In this document: one piece after another, positions 39,304 through 49,376 of the stretch | Numbering within the stretch: the first letter of the stretch is position 1 | Layout of the letters: each line of letters starts with the position of its first letter | Assembly: GCA_022652545.1 (NCBI GenBank) | Contig: JALCRM010000002.1 | Span: 1-64,000, forward strand | DNA: 64,000 bases | Source: Lachnospiraceae bacterium | GTDB lineage: Bacteria; Bacillota; Clostridia; Lachnospirales; Lachnospiraceae | Direction of reading: 5' to 3' | Made by a program: the position numbers and the translations under genes | The notes under the pieces: model-generated | What the model was told of the DNA's origin: nothing | The model's input: the letters and a program-made list of their open reading frames with translations, nothing else | Database searches by the model: none

Positions 39304-40546
39304 ACTGTACTTCCACGGCACCGGTCTGTCGGATGCCCATGACATATATATTCTTTTCACCGGCGAAGGGAGTCATGTACTTTACGAAGCCGGCTGTCTC
39401 CTTCTTGGGAAGCACGCACATCACGACGCCGGCGAATCCGCCGCCGTGGATGCGGCAGACGCCGGAGCCGATCTTCTTCATATAGATCTCCGCCAGCGCC
39501 AGTGTGAGCGGAATCGACTGCTCCTTCGGGTCGCGGGCGATATAGCAGTTCTGCAGCCATTTCCAGGAGGAATTCCCGGATTCGCGGATGATGCCGGGAA
39601 TCCGGTCCGCATGGCCTTCCCTGAGTGCGGCGGCTGCTTCGTCCACGCGCTTGCACTCTTCGAAATAGTGGAGCGCGCGCAGAATGGCACGGTCATTTCC
39701 GAGGGCAGAACGGATCTCCGGGAGCCTTGCCAGCAGTGTTTCCTCGCTGGTTTCACAAAGGTTCCCGACTCCCAGCAGCGCTGCCACCTCGCGCATTTCG
39801 TTCGGTACGGAAGAGTACTCTGCGCTGAGATCCGCATGGCCTTTTCCGGTATTGACGATGATCAGGTCGTAGCCCAGGCTGTCAAAGGAAAAGTCCACCT
39901 TCTCGAATTTCACGCCGTCGGAGAAATCCAGCAGGATCGTGCCGCCCACGGCGCAGGCCATCTGGTCCATGAGGCCGGAGGCTTTGTCCCAGAAATGATT
40001 TTCGGCGTACTGGCCCATCCGTGCATAGTGGGCGCAGTCGATCGTGCCGTTGTTGTAGAAACTGTTCAGGATCGTGCAGATCAGCATTTCAAAGGAAGCG
40101 GATGAACTGACGCCGGCAGAGCTGATCACCTGCGTGGATACGCAGGCGTCGAAGCCGCCGATCCGGAAACCGAACTCCAGGGCTGCCTTGCAGATGCCTG
40201 CGACGAGAGAAGTACTGTCCGTTCTGTGAGGGACGGAGTCGAGCGCGTTTGTATCGACGATGATCGCGTTGTCATAGCCGCTGCTGTAGATGGTGATCAC
40301 GCCGTCTGTGTTCGGACGGGCGGCAGCGATCGTATCCATCGTGATGCTCGCAGCAAGGATCTTACCGCCGTTGTGGTCGGTGTGGTTGCCGATGATCTCA
40401 GTGCGTCCGGGCGCGGAAAAACAGGATGCGCAGTTTCCGCCGAATTTTTCACCGAAGGTCGCGGAAAGGCTTTCGAAACGATCTGCAGCCTCCGCAGCTT
40501 TGTCGCCGTAGATCTTTTTCAGAGCTTCCTCAGAAGGCATAGCCAT
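39302..40546 (-). CDS. galK: Galactokinase
   Basis: SAPGRTEIIGNHTDHNGGKILAASI, GVSSSASFEMLI, GGGFAGVVMCVLP. Confidence 0.94.
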   Translation of the reverse strand: MAMPSEEALKKIYGDKAAEAADRFESLSATFGEKFGGNCASCFSAPGRTEIIGNHTDHNGGKILAASITMDTIAAARPNTDGVITIYSSGYDNAIIVDTNALDSVPHRTDSTSLVAGICKAALEFGFRIGGFDACVSTQVISSAGVSSSASFEMLICTILNSFYNNGTIDCAHYARMGQYAENHFWDKASGLMDQMACAVGGTILLDFSDGVKFEKVDFSFDSLGYDLIIVNTGKGHADLSAEYSSVPNEMREVAALLGVGNLCETSEETLLARLPEIRSALGNDRAILRALHYFEECKRVDEAAAALREGHADRIPGIIRESGNSSWKWLQNCYIARDPKEQSIPLTLALAEIYMKKIGSGVCRIHGGGFAGVVMCVLPKKETAGFVKYMTPFAGEKNIYVMGIRQTGAVEVQ

Positions 40547-40670
40547 TTTTATCTCCTTTTCGGGCAAAACATGTTGCAGCCCGTACATTGTTTTGACAGA
40601 TCCATTTTACTCTGTGACACCCGGAAGACAGGCCGATGTTCGTGCAGATAAATTGCATTTCTGACCTGTT

Positions 40671-41819
40671 TCAAAGCCCGAAGACAGAGGCGGCCTTTTT
40701 CATGTTGCTGCGGACGGGCACTTCAAACGGACAGCGTGTCTCACAGGCGCCGCACTGCACGCATTCCGACGCGTGGTGCGGAAGCAGCGCGTAGTGTTCC
40801 CGGACGGTTTCCGGGACTGCCTCATGCGCTGCGGCAAGGCTGAGAAATTTCGTGACATTCGCGACGTCGATGCCTGCAGGGCAGGGTGCACAGTGGCCGC
40901 AGTACATACAGTGCCCCTTCCAGCTGATCTTCGGGAAGGAAGCCAGCGCCGAAGCATAGTCTTTTTCGTCTTCTCCCGCCTCTTCGTAAGCCAGGCAGTC
41001 CTGCAGCTCCGGGGCGGTTCTCGCACCGGCCATGACAGATGCCACGGCAGGGCGCGTGAGGGCGTAATGCAGGCACTGGAGGGATGTGAGTGCCGCACCG
41101 GCAGGAGACTGGTCCGCGGAAAGCAGGTCGCCGCCTCCGAATGCCTTCATGACCGTGATCCCGACTCCGAGACGCTGACAGGTCTCATACAGTTCGCTGC
41201 GCTGCGGATCCATGTTGAGCAGGGGCTTTTCATAGGCCTCGTCTGCCCAGAGCTTTTCCACATCCTCGCCGGCAGGCTGCAGGTCGTAGCAGGGGTTCAC
41301 GGAAAACATCAGCACGTTCAGGGCACCGCTTTGTACGGCCGCAAGTGCGACTTCCGGATTGTGGCTGGACATGCCGACAGCTTCTATGACGCCGTGCTTT
41401 TTCAGCTCCTGTGCATACTGCAGAACGCCGTTTCTGCGGATCGTCTCCCAGTCATCGAGCGAATCGCAGTAATGGATCATGCCGATCTCGAAGTGGTCGG
41501 TCCCGAGCCTGCGCAGTTCGTCGCTGAAGCCCTCGCGCACTTCGGACAGTTTCCGGGTCCGCTTATACTGTCCGTCTTTCCATACCGAGCACAGATGGGC
41601 CTGCAGTATAAAGTGTTCCCGGCGGCCTTTCAGCGCAGTGCCGAGGGCGGAGCGGAAGCCGGGATCCGGCGCGTACATGTCGATGATGTTCGCGCCGCCG
41701 CTTTCCATGATATCCAGAAAGGAAGAAACTTCGGACTGTGTTTTGCCAAGGAACCCCTCACAGCCCATCCCGATCTCCGAGACGCGCAGACCGGTATTTC
41801 CAAGATCGCGATAGTTCAT
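40671..41819 (-). CDS. Aldo/keto reductase with C-terminal 4Fe-4S ferredoxin-like domain
   Basis: MNYRDLGNTGLRVSEIGMGCEG; CMYCGHCAPCPAGIDV and CVQCGACETRCPFEVPV. Confidence 0.92.
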   Translation of the reverse strand: MNYRDLGNTGLRVSEIGMGCEGFLGKTQSEVSSFLDIMESGGANIIDMYAPDPGFRSALGTALKGRREHFILQAHLCSVWKDGQYKRTRKLSEVREGFSDELRRLGTDHFEIGMIHYCDSLDDWETIRRNGVLQYAQELKKHGVIEAVGMSSHNPEVALAAVQSGALNVLMFSVNPCYDLQPAGEDVEKLWADEAYEKPLLNMDPQRSELYETCQRLGVGITVMKAFGGGDLLSADQSPAGAALTSLQCLHYALTRPAVASVMAGARTAPELQDCLAYEEAGEDEKDYASALASFPKISWKGHCMYCGHCAPCPAGIDVANVTKFLSLAAAHEAVPETVREHYALLPHHASECVQCGACETRCPFEVPVRSNMKKAASVFGL

Positions 41820-41938
41820 CTGGTTTATGTCCTCCTGTGATTGTATTTTAGCAGGAAACAGATATACTGTGTGATGGATTTTCTGCAGATGTCACGCCGC
41901 GGCAGGAAACGGAAACTACTATCGGGGGATAACTGAAC

Positions 41939-43417
41939 ATGACAGAGGTCTCGGATGATCTGTATGAGGAATTGAAGGAAGACTGCCGTAAATACTATCC
42001 GCTCCATATGCCGGGGCACAAACGCAGGATCTCGCCGGCGGAAGGCTTTCCGGTCGAAATTGACACGACAGAGGTGGAGGGCACTGACAACCTGCACAAT
42101 GCGGAAGGGATCCTGAAGGCGGCCATGGAACGCACGGCGGCTCTGTACGGGGCTGCACATACCTGGTATCTTGTGAACGGCAGCACGGTGGGCAATCTTG
42201 CCGCCATCCGGGCAGCCGCGCCGCACGGCAGCGAGGTCATCGTGGCCCGCAACTGTCATAAATCCGTTTATCACGCAATAGAACTAGGCGGCCTGCGCGC
42301 GCATTACCTGGTGCCCGACACGGATGCGGCGTTCGGGATCTACGGCAGCGTGCCGCCCGAAAAGGTGCGGGAACAGCTTGTTAAACACCCGGATTCCCGC
42401 GCGGTCATCCTCACCAGCCCCACATATGAGGGCGTGGTCTCCGACATCGCTTCGATCGCCGAGATCTGCCACGCGGCAGGCGTACCGCTCATTGTGGACG
42501 AGGCGCACGGCGCGCATCTCGGACTGCCCTGCGCGGAGAAATACGGCTTCCCGAAGGGGGCGGTCATGGGCGGCGCGGACCTGGTGATCCAGAGCGCGCA
42601 CAAGGTCCTTCCGAGCTTCACGCAGACCGCCTGGCTGCACCAGAACGGCAGCCTCGTACGCCCCGATGAAGTGGAACGGCAGCTAGAGATCTTTGAGACG
42701 ACTTCTCCTTCCTATCCGATGCTGGTTTCCCTGGATTTCTGTACGACCCTTATGCGCGAGCACGGGGATGAACGTATGGCCGGCTGGCAGCGCATGCTGG
42801 AGGATTTCGATACCGCAGCGGCCGGTCTTCACAACCTGCGTACGCTCTGCCACGGCAGCGACAGGACAGGAAAAGGCGGCACCGGCGCACATCCTTCGTT
42901 TTTCGCCCACGATCCGGGGAAGATCGTTGTGAACGCAGCCGGTGCGGGCATGACCGGGCGGGAACTGGCCGATGTCCTCCGGGAAAAATATGCTTTCGAG
43001 ACAGAGATGAGCTGCGGCATGAACATGCTGGCCATGACCTCCAGCGCAGACGATCCGGCGCAGATCGCCCGCTTTGCAAAGGCGCTTCTCGAGATCGACG
43101 CTGCCTGCGAGAAACCGGCGCTCCGTACAGAGGCAGCCATTCTGCCGCCTCCCGGCTGGGCAGCATTCACGATCGCCGAGGCTCTCGAAAGGCCGTCCGG
43201 GATGGTGCCGGAAGAAAGGGCGGCCGGCAGGGTGCTGGCCGAGTATATCTGGGCATATCCGCCGGGAGTGCCGCTCGGCGCACCGGGGGAGATCGTAACG
43301 CCCGAGCTGCTGCATACGATCAGGATGCTGCTTGAAAGCGGTACCCGCGTCTACCACCGCGGCAGCGGTTATCCTGCGGGAGCGATTGACAAACAGGACT
43401 TCCGCTGTGTATCATAG
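41939..43417 (+). CDS. PLP-dependent Orn/Lys/Arg decarboxylase family protein
   Basis: LHMPGHKRR, YLVNGSTVGNLAAI, LIVDEAHGAHLGLP, QSAHKVLPSFTQTAWLH. Confidence 0.92.
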   Translation: MTEVSDDLYEELKEDCRKYYPLHMPGHKRRISPAEGFPVEIDTTEVEGTDNLHNAEGILKAAMERTAALYGAAHTWYLVNGSTVGNLAAIRAAAPHGSEVIVARNCHKSVYHAIELGGLRAHYLVPDTDAAFGIYGSVPPEKVREQLVKHPDSRAVILTSPTYEGVVSDIASIAEICHAAGVPLIVDEAHGAHLGLPCAEKYGFPKGAVMGGADLVIQSAHKVLPSFTQTAWLHQNGSLVRPDEVERQLEIFETTSPSYPMLVSLDFCTTLMREHGDERMAGWQRMLEDFDTAAAGLHNLRTLCHGSDRTGKGGTGAHPSFFAHDPGKIVVNAAGAGMTGRELADVLREKYAFETEMSCGMNMLAMTSSADDPAQIARFAKALLEIDAACEKPALRTEAAILPPPGWAAFTIAEALERPSGMVPEERAAGRVLAEYIWAYPPGVPLGAPGEIVTPELLHTIRMLLESGTRVYHRGSGYPAGAIDKQDFRCVS

Positions 43418-43469
43418 GGTTGCTGCAAACAAAACACAGATTCAGATCATACGAAAGAGGGTAATTCCG

Positions 43470-43619
43470 ATGAAACATATTGAAACGCTCAATACACGTG
43501 ATATGGCTGAAAGCCTTGAGAACGGCGGCTGCGGCGAGTGCCAGACATCCTGCCAGAGTGCATGCAAGACCAGCTGCGGCATTGCAAACCAGAAGTGCGA
43601 GAAGGCCGACAAGAACTGA
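43470..43619 (+). CDS. scfA: SCIFF RiPP precursor peptide (six cysteines in forty-five residues)
   Basis: MKHIETLNTRDMAESLENGGCGECQTSCQSACKTSCGIANQKCEKADKN: 49 aa, six Cys, next to a radical-SAM/SPASM gene. Confidence 0.96.
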   Translation: MKHIETLNTRDMAESLENGGCGECQTSCQSACKTSCGIANQKCEKADKN

Positions 43620-43671
43620 GCTGCAGCAGCAGGTCAGCGGGAAATCAGGAAATACGGAACGGCTAAACGCG

Positions 43672-43702
43672 GCCGGAACGCCGGAAGGCGCTCCGGCTTT
43701 TT
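43672..43702 (+). terminator. Terminator/attenuator between the SCIFF peptide and its maturase
   Basis: GCCGGAaCGCC-GGAA-GGCGcTCCGGC followed by TTTTT. Confidence 0.8.
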
Positions 43703-43769
43703 CATATTATGAAGAAGGCCGGTATCGCAGGCCGCATATCACATTTCGGGCAAAGGCAGGGAATTTTTC

Positions 43770-45188
43770 ATGATACATCAGTATAAAATGAACGGATACA
43801 ATATTGTTTTGGACACCTACAGCGGCAGTGTGCACGTGGTCGACGATCTCGCCTACGATGCGATCGCGCTGCTCGACGCGGGCCGCAGCCCGGAGGAAGC
43901 AGGAGAGATACTGAGATCCGGGATCGCACAAAAGGCTGCGTCCGGCCATACGGAGGGCCTTCCGAAGGAGAGCGACGTGGACGACGTGCTCTCGGATATC
44001 GCGGAACTGACCGCGGCCGGAAAACTGTTTTCCAAAGATATTTTTGAGCCGCACGCCTTCGACTTCAAGAAACGGGGCACCGTGGTCAAGGCGCTGTGTC
44101 TGCATGTCGCGCACACCTGCAACCTGAGCTGTGCCTACTGTTTTGCCGCGCAGGGCAGATTTCACGGAAAGGCCGGCCTCATGAGCTTCGAGACCGGAAA
44201 GCGGGCCCTGGACTTTCTCGTGGAGAACTCCGGCACGAGGCACAATCTCGAGGTGGACTTTTTCGGGGGCGAACCCCTGATGAATTTCGGCGTCTGCAAG
44301 GAACTTGTGACCTATGCGCGTTCCATCGAAAAGGAACGGAACAAGAACTTCCGCTTCACGCTCACGACGAACGGGATAGGGATCACCGACGAAGTCATCG
44401 AATGGGCCAACCGCGAATGCTACAATGTCGTGCTCAGCCTGGACGGAAGGCAGGAGGTCAACGACCGCTTCCGCAAAGACATCGAGGGCAACGGCAGCTA
44501 CAGCCGTATCGTGCCGAATTTCCAGAAGTTCGTCAGGGCACGCGGCGACAGGAACTACTATATCCGCGGAACCTTCACACACTACAATCCGGACTTTACG
44601 AAGGATCTTTTCCACATGGCGGACGACCTGGGCTTCACACAGCTGTCCATGGAGCCTGTCGTGGCAAAACAGGGGGATCCCGTGGCACTCACGCCGGACG
44701 ATCTGAAGATCGTGTGCGAACAGTATGAGATCCTTGCAAAGGACATGCTGCGGCGCGAGAAAGAAGGCCATCCCATAACGTTCTACCATTACATGCTCGA
44801 TCTCACCGGCGGCCCGTGTGTCTACAAGCGCATTTCAGGGTGCGGCTCGGGTACGGAGTACATGGCTGTGACGCCGTGGGGCGACCTGTATCCGTGCCAC
44901 CAGTTCGTCGGCGATGAAAAGTATAAACTCGGCGATATCTGGCATGGTGTGACCAACACTGCGCTGCGTGATGAATTCAAGCTCTGCAATGTGTATGCGC
45001 GCCCGGACTGCGCGGATTGCTGGGCCAGGCTGTACTGCTCCGGAGGCTGCGCGGCGAACGCACTGCATGCGACCGGCGACATTCACGGCATTTACGAAGC
45101 AGGCTGCGAGGTCTTCCGCAAACGCATCGAGTGCGCGGTCATGATGAAGGCTGCCGAGGCGGAGATGGCAAAACATCCGGAGGCCTGA
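43770..45188 (+). CDS. scfB: Radical SAM/SPASM thioether-forming SCIFF peptide maturase
   Basis: HVAHTCNLSCAYCFAAQGRFHG (CX3CX2C), FFGGEPLMNF, C-terminal SPASM cysteines CADCWARLYCSGGCAAN; downstream of SCIFF peptide. Confidence 0.96.
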   Translation: MIHQYKMNGYNIVLDTYSGSVHVVDDLAYDAIALLDAGRSPEEAGEILRSGIAQKAASGHTEGLPKESDVDDVLSDIAELTAAGKLFSKDIFEPHAFDFKKRGTVVKALCLHVAHTCNLSCAYCFAAQGRFHGKAGLMSFETGKRALDFLVENSGTRHNLEVDFFGGEPLMNFGVCKELVTYARSIEKERNKNFRFTLTTNGIGITDEVIEWANRECYNVVLSLDGRQEVNDRFRKDIEGNGSYSRIVPNFQKFVRARGDRNYYIRGTFTHYNPDFTKDLFHMADDLGFTQLSMEPVVAKQGDPVALTPDDLKIVCEQYEILAKDMLRREKEGHPITFYHYMLDLTGGPCVYKRISGCGSGTEYMAVTPWGDLYPCHQFVGDEKYKLGDIWHGVTNTALRDEFKLCNVYARPDCADCWARLYCSGGCAANALHATGDIHGIYEAGCEVFRKRIECAVMMKAAEAEMAKHPEA

Positions 45189-45214
45189 ACTTCCGGCACG
45201 GGAAAGAAGAAAAT

Positions 45215-46402
45215 ATGAAATTTAAAAGAGTATTCCTTATCGTAATGGACAGCTTCGGGATCGGCGAGGAGCCGGATGCCGCGGCATTCGGTGACGAGGG
45301 CGCAAATACGATCAGGAGCTGCGCGGAGAGCCGGTATTTTGTCTGTCCGCATCTGGCCTCTCTCGGCCTTTTCCATATAGAAGGCGTGGAGGCGGGGAGC
45401 CGTGCATACCACGAAATACCGCAGAAAGGTGCCTGCGCGCGTCTCAGGGAAATGAGCGCGGGAAAGGATACGATCATCGGCCACTGGGAGCTGGCGGGGC
45501 TCGTGAGCACCACACCGATGCCTGTTTTTCCTTACGGCTTTCCGCAGTCCTTCCTTGACCGCTATGAAGCGGCAGTCGGAAGAAGATGCATTGTGAACAG
45601 GCCCTATTCGGGGACCAGAGTGCTTCGCGATCACGGAGAAGAACAGCTCAGGAGCGGTGCACTCATTGTGTATACCAGCGCCGACAGCGTGTTCCAGGTG
45701 GCGGCAAACAAGGCGGTCGTGCCGCTCGACGAACTGTACCGCGACTGTGAGATCGCAAGGAAAATGCTTACCGGCGACCTGGCGGTAGGCCGGGTGATCG
45801 CTCGTCCGTTTATTGGCGATTTGCCGGAGAACTTTACGCGCACTTCCGAGCGCCGCGACTATGCTCTTTCACCTTTTGCCCCCACCATGCTCGATCTTCT
45901 CCGGGAGGCCGGACTGGATACGATCGGCGTCGGGAAGATCGGCGATATTTTCAATATGCAGGGTCTTGAGGAATCGACACATACGACAGGTAACGCGGAT
46001 GGCTGCAGGCTCACGAAATCGATCCAGGAAAGAACGGACTGGACAGGCCTCTGCTTTACGAATCTGGTCGATTTTGACATGCTGTACGGCCATCGCCGCG
46101 ACGTCGACGGCTATGCGCGTGCGGTCGCGGATTTTGACGCATGGCTGCCGTCTTTCATGGCAGATATGCGGGAAGACGATATGCTCATGATCACGGCTGA
46201 CCACGGCTGTGACCCGGCATTCACGAAAACAACGGACCATACCAGAGAGTACGTGCCTCTCCTGCTTTACGGGAAGCATATCGGAGCGGAAAACCTGGGC
46301 TCCGTGCAGGGCTTCTCCTGTGTGGCAAACACGGTCTGCGAAGCACTCGGCGTGCCTTCACACTTTTCCAGCCCCGGACTGCTTTCCGGCATTGTGCGCT
46401 GA
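45215..46402 (+). CDS. deoB: Phosphopentomutase
   Basis: FLIVMDSFGIGEEPDAAAFGDEGANTI, KDTIIGHWELAG, ITADHGCDPAF. Confidence 0.96.
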   Translation: MKFKRVFLIVMDSFGIGEEPDAAAFGDEGANTIRSCAESRYFVCPHLASLGLFHIEGVEAGSRAYHEIPQKGACARLREMSAGKDTIIGHWELAGLVSTTPMPVFPYGFPQSFLDRYEAAVGRRCIVNRPYSGTRVLRDHGEEQLRSGALIVYTSADSVFQVAANKAVVPLDELYRDCEIARKMLTGDLAVGRVIARPFIGDLPENFTRTSERRDYALSPFAPTMLDLLREAGLDTIGVGKIGDIFNMQGLEESTHTTGNADGCRLTKSIQERTDWTGLCFTNLVDFDMLYGHRRDVDGYARAVADFDAWLPSFMADMREDDMLMITADHGCDPAFTKTTDHTREYVPLLLYGKHIGAENLGSVQGFSCVANTVCEALGVPSHFSSPGLLSGIVR

Positions 46403-46425
46403 CAGGGTTTCGAAGGAGGAACGCG

Positions 46426-47313
46426 ATGGACAGGGAAACGGAGATGCGCATCACGCATACCGCAGCAAAGAGCGGCAGGCCGGAATACACAGCCGGCTGC
46501 GGGGAGGTCAGTCTCGGCACGATCGCGGACAGCGGGCAGTGCTTCCGCTGGCAGCTCAAGTGCGGTTCTCCGTCGCTGACTTATCGTATCATCGCCTTCG
46601 GAAGGGCAGTTGAAGTGTCGCAGACCGAAGACGGGAAAGGCCTCGTTTTTCACTGCACGGAAGAAGAATTCAAAACCGTCTGGGAGAATTATTTTGACAT
46701 GAAAGAGGATTACGCCGCCATCCGGGCGATGGTGGATCCCTCGGACACCTGTATGAAGGCAGCAGCCGAAGCCTGCCGCGGACTCCGTATCCTGCGGCAG
46801 GATCCCTTTGAGACGCTGATCACTTTCATACTTTCCCAGCGCAAGAACATTCCAGCCATCCGGGGCGTTGTGGACGCACTTTGCTGCGCAGCCGGCGAGA
46901 AGATCACAGTGAACGGCCGGCGCACCTCCCTCTGCGCTTTCCCCGCGCCTTGGGCAATCGCGGCGCTGAGCGGCGAACAGCTTGAAGCCTGCCGCTTCGG
47001 GTACCGCGCGCAGTATGTGCGTGCAGCGGCGGAAAGCTTTGCCTCCGGGAAATATAACATCGAAGAAATGCAGAACATGAACGATGCGGATCTGTCCTTA
47101 CTTCTGAACGGTATGCTCGGCGTGGGACCGAAGGTCGCGGCCTGTACGATGCTGTTCGGCTTTCACAGGATGAACGCCTTCCCGAAGGACGTCTGGATCC
47201 TCCGTGCTCTGAAGGAGCACTATCCCTGCGGGTACGATGCGGAAAGATACAGCCCTTACAACGGTGTCATGCAGCAGTATCTCTTTATGTACGAACGGCT
47301 GAAACATCAATAA
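46426..47313 (+). CDS. 8-oxoguanine DNA glycosylase-like HhH-GPD protein
   Basis: QDPFETLITFILSQRKNI; HhH plus catalytic Lys/Asp GVGPKVAACTMLFGFHRMNAFPKDVWI. Confidence 0.9.
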   Translation: MDRETEMRITHTAAKSGRPEYTAGCGEVSLGTIADSGQCFRWQLKCGSPSLTYRIIAFGRAVEVSQTEDGKGLVFHCTEEEFKTVWENYFDMKEDYAAIRAMVDPSDTCMKAAAEACRGLRILRQDPFETLITFILSQRKNIPAIRGVVDALCCAAGEKITVNGRRTSLCAFPAPWAIAALSGEQLEACRFGYRAQYVRAAAESFASGKYNIEEMQNMNDADLSLLLNGMLGVGPKVAACTMLFGFHRMNAFPKDVWILRALKEHYPCGYDAERYSPYNGVMQQYLFMYERLKHQ

Positions 47314-47362
47314 GTAATTGTTGATTATGCGGATGCAATTATTTATATGAAAGAAGGTAATA

Positions 47363-48871
47363 ATGGCTGAGATACGAATAGATACAGACAGAGAGACCGG
47401 AAAAAGAAGTGATATGATATACGGTCACTTTCTGGAACATTTTCACAGGCAGGTATATGGCGGTTTATATGATCCGAACAATGCTTTATCAGACGATGAA
47501 GGAATGCGGGAAGATGTAATTGAGGCTATGCGCAGGATAAAAGTTCCGATATTGCGCTGGCCCGGCGGCTGCTTTGCATCCGCATATCACTGGAAGTATG
47601 GCGTGGGACGGAAACGTCAGACGGTATTTGATAAAGCGTGGAGAGTGGAAGAGCCGAATTTATTCGGTACCGATGAATATATCAGCTTGTGCAGAAAAGT
47701 CGGATGTAAGCCATATATTTGTACAAATGCCGGCACTGGTTCCGCTGAGGAAATGTCAGATTGGGTTGAATATTGTAATCTGGCATCGGAAGGAAAGTAT
47801 GCCGGCTGGCGTATAGAAAACGGTAACCCTGACAGCTTTGACGTTAAATACTGGAGCATCGGAAATGAAAATTACGGCAGTTGGGAAATAGGTGCGAAAA
47901 GAGCTGAAGAGTGGCCTTCACTTGTAAAAGAATCAGCAAAAATGATGAAACATGTTGATCCTACGATTGAACTTTCGGCAGCGGCAATCACGGATGTTGA
48001 CTGGACATTGAATCTTATACGTGCATGTGCGCCTTTTCTCGACTGGATTTCTATTCACGAGTATTGGGATATGATGGCGGAAGAGCACAAACCGGCTTCA
48101 TACGACGTGTGTATTAAGTATTGCGAGGATGTGGGACATTCGGTACGAAAGATACGGGGGATATTGGAAACGCTCGGATTGGAAAAGCAGATAAAAGTTG
48201 CTTTTGACGAATGGAATCTTCGAAGCTGGCATCATCCCAATGTTTTGACTGTAAAGCAGGGTATAACGAAAGAAGAGTATATCCTGCCGAGGGATAAAAA
48301 TGATGATAACAGCACCTATACGATGGCAGATGCTGTTTTTGCCGCATGTTTTCTGAATGAAATGAACAGAAACTGTGATCTGGTAGGCATGGCAAATTTT
48401 TCGCCGATCGTCAATACCACCGGCTGCATATACAGCTATCCGGACGGTATCGTGTTAAGAAGCACTTATTATGTATTTGAACTGTATGTGCGCCATCTGG
48501 GCGACATTGTCTTAAATTCATGGACAAAAGACAATGAGGAAGCCGGAATCTGCTGCGCCGATAAAAAGGCTGAAACAGGTGCAATAGATGCGATAGCAAC
48601 AAAATTCAGCGGAAGTGACGGTATAGCGATAGCTGCCGTAAACAAAAGCAAAACAGAACACATTAAAATAGACATAAATATAACTAATAAAAATGAAAAG
48701 ACAGAGAGCAGAAGCGTCCTGCTGAATTATCTCAATGGACCTTCAGCAGATTCCTACAATGATGTCGGAAGAACTGAAATTGAAATAAAGCAAAAATCTT
48801 TTGGAATATTTAAAAATGGCATGAGCATTACATTGGAACCGCATTCTGTCAATATTATTGAAATAAGGTAG
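47363..48871 (+). CDS. Alpha-L-arabinofuranosidase, GH51
   Basis: MIYGHFLEHFHRQVYGGLYDP, ILRWPGGCFASAYHWKYGVG, WSIGNENYGSWEIG acid/base, IKVAFDEWNLRSWHH nucleophile. Confidence 0.96.
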   Translation: MAEIRIDTDRETGKRSDMIYGHFLEHFHRQVYGGLYDPNNALSDDEGMREDVIEAMRRIKVPILRWPGGCFASAYHWKYGVGRKRQTVFDKAWRVEEPNLFGTDEYISLCRKVGCKPYICTNAGTGSAEEMSDWVEYCNLASEGKYAGWRIENGNPDSFDVKYWSIGNENYGSWEIGAKRAEEWPSLVKESAKMMKHVDPTIELSAAAITDVDWTLNLIRACAPFLDWISIHEYWDMMAEEHKPASYDVCIKYCEDVGHSVRKIRGILETLGLEKQIKVAFDEWNLRSWHHPNVLTVKQGITKEEYILPRDKNDDNSTYTMADAVFAACFLNEMNRNCDLVGMANFSPIVNTTGCIYSYPDGIVLRSTYYVFELYVRHLGDIVLNSWTKDNEEAGICCADKKAETGAIDAIATKFSGSDGIAIAAVNKSKTEHIKIDINITNKNEKTESRSVLLNYLNGPSADSYNDVGRTEIEIKQKSFGIFKNGMSITLEPHSVNIIEIR

Positions 48872-49077
48872 CATGGTATTTATGGGGTGCTACTTCAAAG
48901 AAGCCGGATCATTGCTGGATGATTTATAACAATATACAGCGTATAGGGGCTCTCATTAAAGGTGCAGATTATTGCGTCAGAGTGGATGCATTTAATGAAA
49001 ACGGGATTACAGAGGGCACAATTACCCATATTGGCTATGCAGTGACGAATACTGGCTTAGACAATAATAAATACTAA
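48862..49077 (+). pseudogene. Remnant of a C-terminal glycoside-hydrolase-associated domain
   Basis: Open frame without plausible start: NKVAWYLWGATSKKPDHCWMIYNNIQRIGALIKGADYCVRVDAFNENGITEGTITHIGYAVTNTGLDNNKY*. Confidence 0.5.
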
Positions 49078-49376
49078 GCTGAGTTAATCTTAACGATTGT
49101 TTGAAAATGAAATTACATTAAGCCCTCATGATGGATTAGTCAGATCCTGATTCACAGAGATGTTATTTACAGAAAAACAGTGATATAAGAAACACCTTAT
49201 ATGATTGGAAAATAAAGAATTGACAGCAAGGATGTAATATAGTTCGGTGAAGCTGAAAATAACCCTTTAAGGATGAAAAATATTCTTGACACATTAGGGT
49301 GGTAAATGTACAACTATAGTAAGTTAAGATAATTAAGTAAGTCAATGAGACAACATCGCTCAAGAAGGAGGAATAA

